Below are positions 4,647-7,130 of a stretch of DNA of 7,130 nucleotides, one piece after another. The stretch comes from JAMCRM01 sp041685075. Its GTDB lineage: Bacteria > Acidobacteriota > Terriglobia > Bryobacterales > Bryobacteraceae. A model generated the notes under the pieces. The model saw only the letters and a list, made by a program, of their open reading frames with translations. It was not told the DNA's origin and made no database searches. A program made the position numbers and the translations under genes. The stretch covers positions 1-7,130 of the forward strand of contig JAWLGN010000289.1 of the NCBI GenBank assembly GCA_041685075.1, written 5' to 3'. Position 1 is the stretch's first letter. Each line of letters begins with the position of its first letter.

Positions 4647-7130
4647 ATGAGAGCTTCGACGGTAAGCCGGCTTGCCGCCATCCTGCTCTGTTCGCAGTGC
4701 CTGCTGAACGCACAGGAAGTTCGCGGCACGATTCTCGGGCGCATCAGCGATCAAACGGACGCTCCGGTAGCGGGCGCCGTAGTGCAGGTGGTCAATACCG
4801 CCACCGGCGTGCGCTCCGCTTCCACCACGAACGAGAGTGGCGACTACATCTTTCCGTTCCTGATTCCCGGTCCGTACACTCTATCGGTCGAGGCGGAAGG
4901 ATTCAAGAGGATCACCCGGCCGAACATTTCGGTTCGCGTCAACGACAGAATCGCCATCGATATGAAGCTGGAACTCGGGGCCGTGCTCGAGAGCGTGCAG
5001 GTGGTGGCCGAGACCCCCATTCTGGACACCTCGACCTCTTCGATGGGCCAGGTGATCGATAGCAGAACGGTTCTCGATCTGCCCTTGAAGGACGGGATGG
5101 TGGTGGTCATGGCCACCCTGACGCCGGGGGTGCAGTTCCTGCCCCAGCGCACCGGGTACACCCGGCCGTTCGACGTGGGTACGCCCTCGCAACTATCCAT
5201 CGACGGCACGCGCACCGGCAGCAACGAATTCATGCTCGACGGCGCTCCCAATATGCACCGCGGCAATGTCTCCTACTCGCCTCCTCCCGGCGTGGTGGAG
5301 GAGTTCAAAGTGCAGACCGCCACCTTCGATGCCAGCTACGGATACATGGCGGGCGGCGCGCTGAACATGAGTTTGAAATCGGGCACCAACAATCTGCATG
5401 GCCAGGGCTACTACTTCATGCAGAACCCGGCGCTCAACGCCAACCGGTTCTTCTCCAACCGCATCGGCACGGAGAAGGCGAATTTCCGGCTGCACCGGTG
5501 GGGCGGCAGCGTCAGCGGGCCGGTGATCCTGCCCAAGCTGTACGACGGGAGAAACAAGACCTTCTGGATGTACGGTTACGAGGGCATCTGGAGCCTGGAC
5601 CCGACACCGTACGTGATCGAGGCGGTGCCATCGCCGGCCATGCGGCAGGGCGACTTTTCGGAACTGCTGGCGCTCGGCTCGCGCTACCAGATCTACGACC
5701 CCTACTCGATCCGGCCGGCTCCCAACGGCCGGTTCAGCCGCGAGCCGCTCCCCGGCAACCAAATCCCCGCCAATCGCCTCAACCCGGTGGCGCTGAACAT
5801 CGCCAAGCTCTGGGACCCCGCCAACCAGGCCGGCACCCAGGACGGCACGAACAACTACACCAAGGCCAAAAACGCACGCGACGACTACTTCAACCACATC
5901 GTCCGGGTGGACCACAACATCTCCGACAAGCAGCGGTTCTTCGTGCGCACGATGTTCACCACCATGGATCGCGTGGAAAACCTGCGCCACAATCTGGCCT
6001 TCGGCAACAAGTACCTGCGCTGGAATCGCGGCGCCGGCTTCGACCACGTATACACCGTCTCCCCGACCTTCTTCGTGAACACCCGCTACTCCTATTCGCG
6101 GTTCATCGAGAACGTGCCGCCGCTGCAAGGCGGCTGGGACCTGGCGAGTCTGGGCTTTTCGCCGCAGTACATCAACCAGATCAACGCCGTGGACCCCCGG
6201 GCCATCCGGCTCCCGCGCATCCAGGTAAGCGGCTACTCCCAACTCTCCACCGCGACGAACTCCCCCTTCTACGTCGATACGCACGACTTCGCGGTGAACA
6301 ATACGAAGGTCATTCGGTCCCACACGCTGCGGCACGGCGTCGCCTACCGCGTCTACCGCGAGAACCGGTATAACTTCGGCCACTCCTCCGGAAGCTTCGC
6401 CTTCAATACAGGCTGGACGCGCGGACCGCTGGATACCTCGCCGTCGGCTCCCATGGGGCAGTCCTTCGCGGCGTTCCTCTACGGCCTGCCGTCCGACGGA
6501 TTCTTCCCGATTACGGACTCCTATGCCGAGCAGAGCACTACCTGGGCGCTCTATGTCCAGGACGACTGGAAGCTCAGCAGCCGCCTCACGGTCTCCATGG
6601 GGCTGCGCTACGAGATCGCATCGCCCATGACGGAGCGCTACAACCGCAGCGTGCGCGGCTTCGACGCGAGCGCGTCCAGCCCCATCGAGGCGCAGGCCAG
6701 GGCCAATTATGCCGAAAACCCGATTCCGGAAATCGCGCCGGAGAGCTTTGCCGTGCGCGGCGGCCTGACCTTCGCCGGCGCTAACGGGCAGCCCAGGGGA
6801 CTTTGGGAGAGCGACAAGTGGAACCTGATGCCGCGCATCGGCTTCGCCTACTCGATCACCCCGAAAACCGTGCTCCGCGCCGGGTATGGCCTGTTTTTCG
6901 AGCCCATCGGCGTGCGCTATGTCCATGTGAACCAGACGGGCTTCAGCCGCGAGACGGACTTCGTCGCCTCGATCGATAACGGCCAGACCTACATCGCCGA
7001 TCTGACGAATCCCTTCCCCAACGGATTCGATCGCCCGCTGGGCGCCGAGGGCGGGCTGTACACGAACCTGGGGCAGGGGGTCAGCTTCTGCAACGACCGG
7101 GTCCGCAGCCCTTACATGCACCGCTGGCAG
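4647..7130 (+). CDS. Oar-like TonB-dependent outer-membrane receptor with carboxypeptidase-regulatory-like domain (3' end cut)
   Basis: The frame stays open for 828 codons to the window edge. Homologues are usually about 1000-1200 residues, so perhaps a quarter of the C-terminal barrel is missing. Residues 1-22 form a Sec signal peptide, with probable cleavage before Gln23. Residues about 26-110 form a carboxypeptidase-regulatory-like beta-sandwich (GRISDQTDAPVAGAVV, then ESGDYIFPFLIPGPYTLSV). ESVQVVAE (115-122) is a possible TonB box. The plug follows at about 125-245, ending in GGALNMSLKSGTNNLHGQGY (236-255). After that come barrel strands rich in aromatic residues, such as ALYVQDDWKLS from about 634 and PRIGFAYSITPKTVLRAGYG from about 729. 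The protein should sit in the outer membrane and import a ligand using TonB energy, but the ligand is not readable. A strong AAGGAGG precedes the ATG. Divergence from the RraA/dehydrogenase operon suggests that it delivers that pathway's substrate (inference). Confidence 0.92.
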   Translation, partial: MRASTVSRLAAILLCSQCLLNAQEVRGTILGRISDQTDAPVAGAVVQVVNTATGVRSASTTNESGDYIFPFLIPGPYTLSVEAEGFKRITRPNISVRVNDRIAIDMKLELGAVLESVQVVAETPILDTSTSSMGQVIDSRTVLDLPLKDGMVVVMATLTPGVQFLPQRTGYTRPFDVGTPSQLSIDGTRTGSNEFMLDGAPNMHRGNVSYSPPPGVVEEFKVQTATFDASYGYMAGGALNMSLKSGTNNLHGQGYYFMQNPALNANRFFSNRIGTEKANFRLHRWGGSVSGPVILPKLYDGRNKTFWMYGYEGIWSLDPTPYVIEAVPSPAMRQGDFSELLALGSRYQIYDPYSIRPAPNGRFSREPLPGNQIPANRLNPVALNIAKLWDPANQAGTQDGTNNYTKAKNARDDYFNHIVRVDHNISDKQRFFVRTMFTTMDRVENLRHNLAFGNKYLRWNRGAGFDHVYTVSPTFFVNTRYSYSRFIENVPPLQGGWDLASLGFSPQYINQINAVDPRAIRLPRIQVSGYSQLSTATNSPFYVDTHDFAVNNTKVIRSHTLRHGVAYRVYRENRYNFGHSSGSFAFNTGWTRGPLDTSPSAPMGQSFAAFLYGLPSDGFFPITDSYAEQSTTWALYVQDDWKLSSRLTVSMGLRYEIASPMTERYNRSVRGFDASASSPIEAQARANYAENPIPEIAPESFAVRGGLTFAGANGQPRGLWESDKWNLMPRIGFAYSITPKTVLRAGYGLFFEPIGVRYVHVNQTGFSRETDFVASIDNGQTYIADLTNPFPNGFDRPLGAEGGLYTNLGQGVSFCNDRVRSPYMHRWQ

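Noticed and set aside
5193..7121. A 642-codon open frame on the minus strand, antisense to the receptor gene
   Set aside because: It is in exact codon register with the receptor frame, so its stops could arise only from TTA, CTA or TCA codons, which are rare in this GC-rich gene. It begins at GTG, its translation is low-complexity, and no protein family is recognisable. The sense frame has clear signal peptide, plug and barrel features.

Overview
The window reads as a piece of chromosome from a GC-rich Gram-negative bacterium. The best taxonomic clue is the long plus-strand gene. It encodes an Oar-like TonB-dependent receptor with an N-terminal carboxypeptidase-regulatory-like domain, a class greatly expanded in Acidobacteriota, especially the Solibacter/Bryobacter group. 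The lineage call is inferred from protein style; no rRNA or marker gene is present.

Layout: one intergenic region (4035-4646) separates two divergent transcription units. To its left, five closely spaced minus-strand genes form an apparent operon, in transcription order: an exported RraA-fold aldolase/decarboxylase-like protein (3207-4034), a beta-hydroxyacid dehydrogenase (2217-3134), a cytoplasmic RraA-fold protein (1553-2215), an iron-type alcohol dehydrogenase (356-1522) and the N-terminal part of an aldehyde dehydrogenase (1-350, cut by the window edge). To its right, the receptor gene (4647 onward) runs off the other edge after 828 codons with no stop. Gaps inside the operon are 72, 1, 30 and 5 bases. 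The only sizeable gap holds an 8-bp-stem hairpin just after the exported RraA gene.

The intergenic region is well furnished. A near-consensus sigma70-type promoter (TTGACA, 17 bp, TAGAAT) drives the operon. A second one (TTGACT, 17 bp, TAGCAT) points to the receptor gene. A perfect 7+7 inverted repeat lies exactly where receptor transcription should start, and the roughly 210-base receptor leader can fold into several hairpins, some mutually exclusive. No regulator gene is in the window.

Working model (inference): the receptor imports an oligomer or organic acid across the outer membrane, the exported RraA-like enzyme acts on it or a product outside the cytoplasm, and the cytoplasmic RraA-like enzyme, two alcohol/hydroxyacid dehydrogenases and the aldehyde dehydrogenase process oxo-acids and aldehydes released by retro-aldol cleavage or decarboxylation. 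The substrate cannot be read from the sequence. The most unusual feature is the pairing of an exported and a cytoplasmic RraA-family protein, with different catalytic signatures, in one operon.
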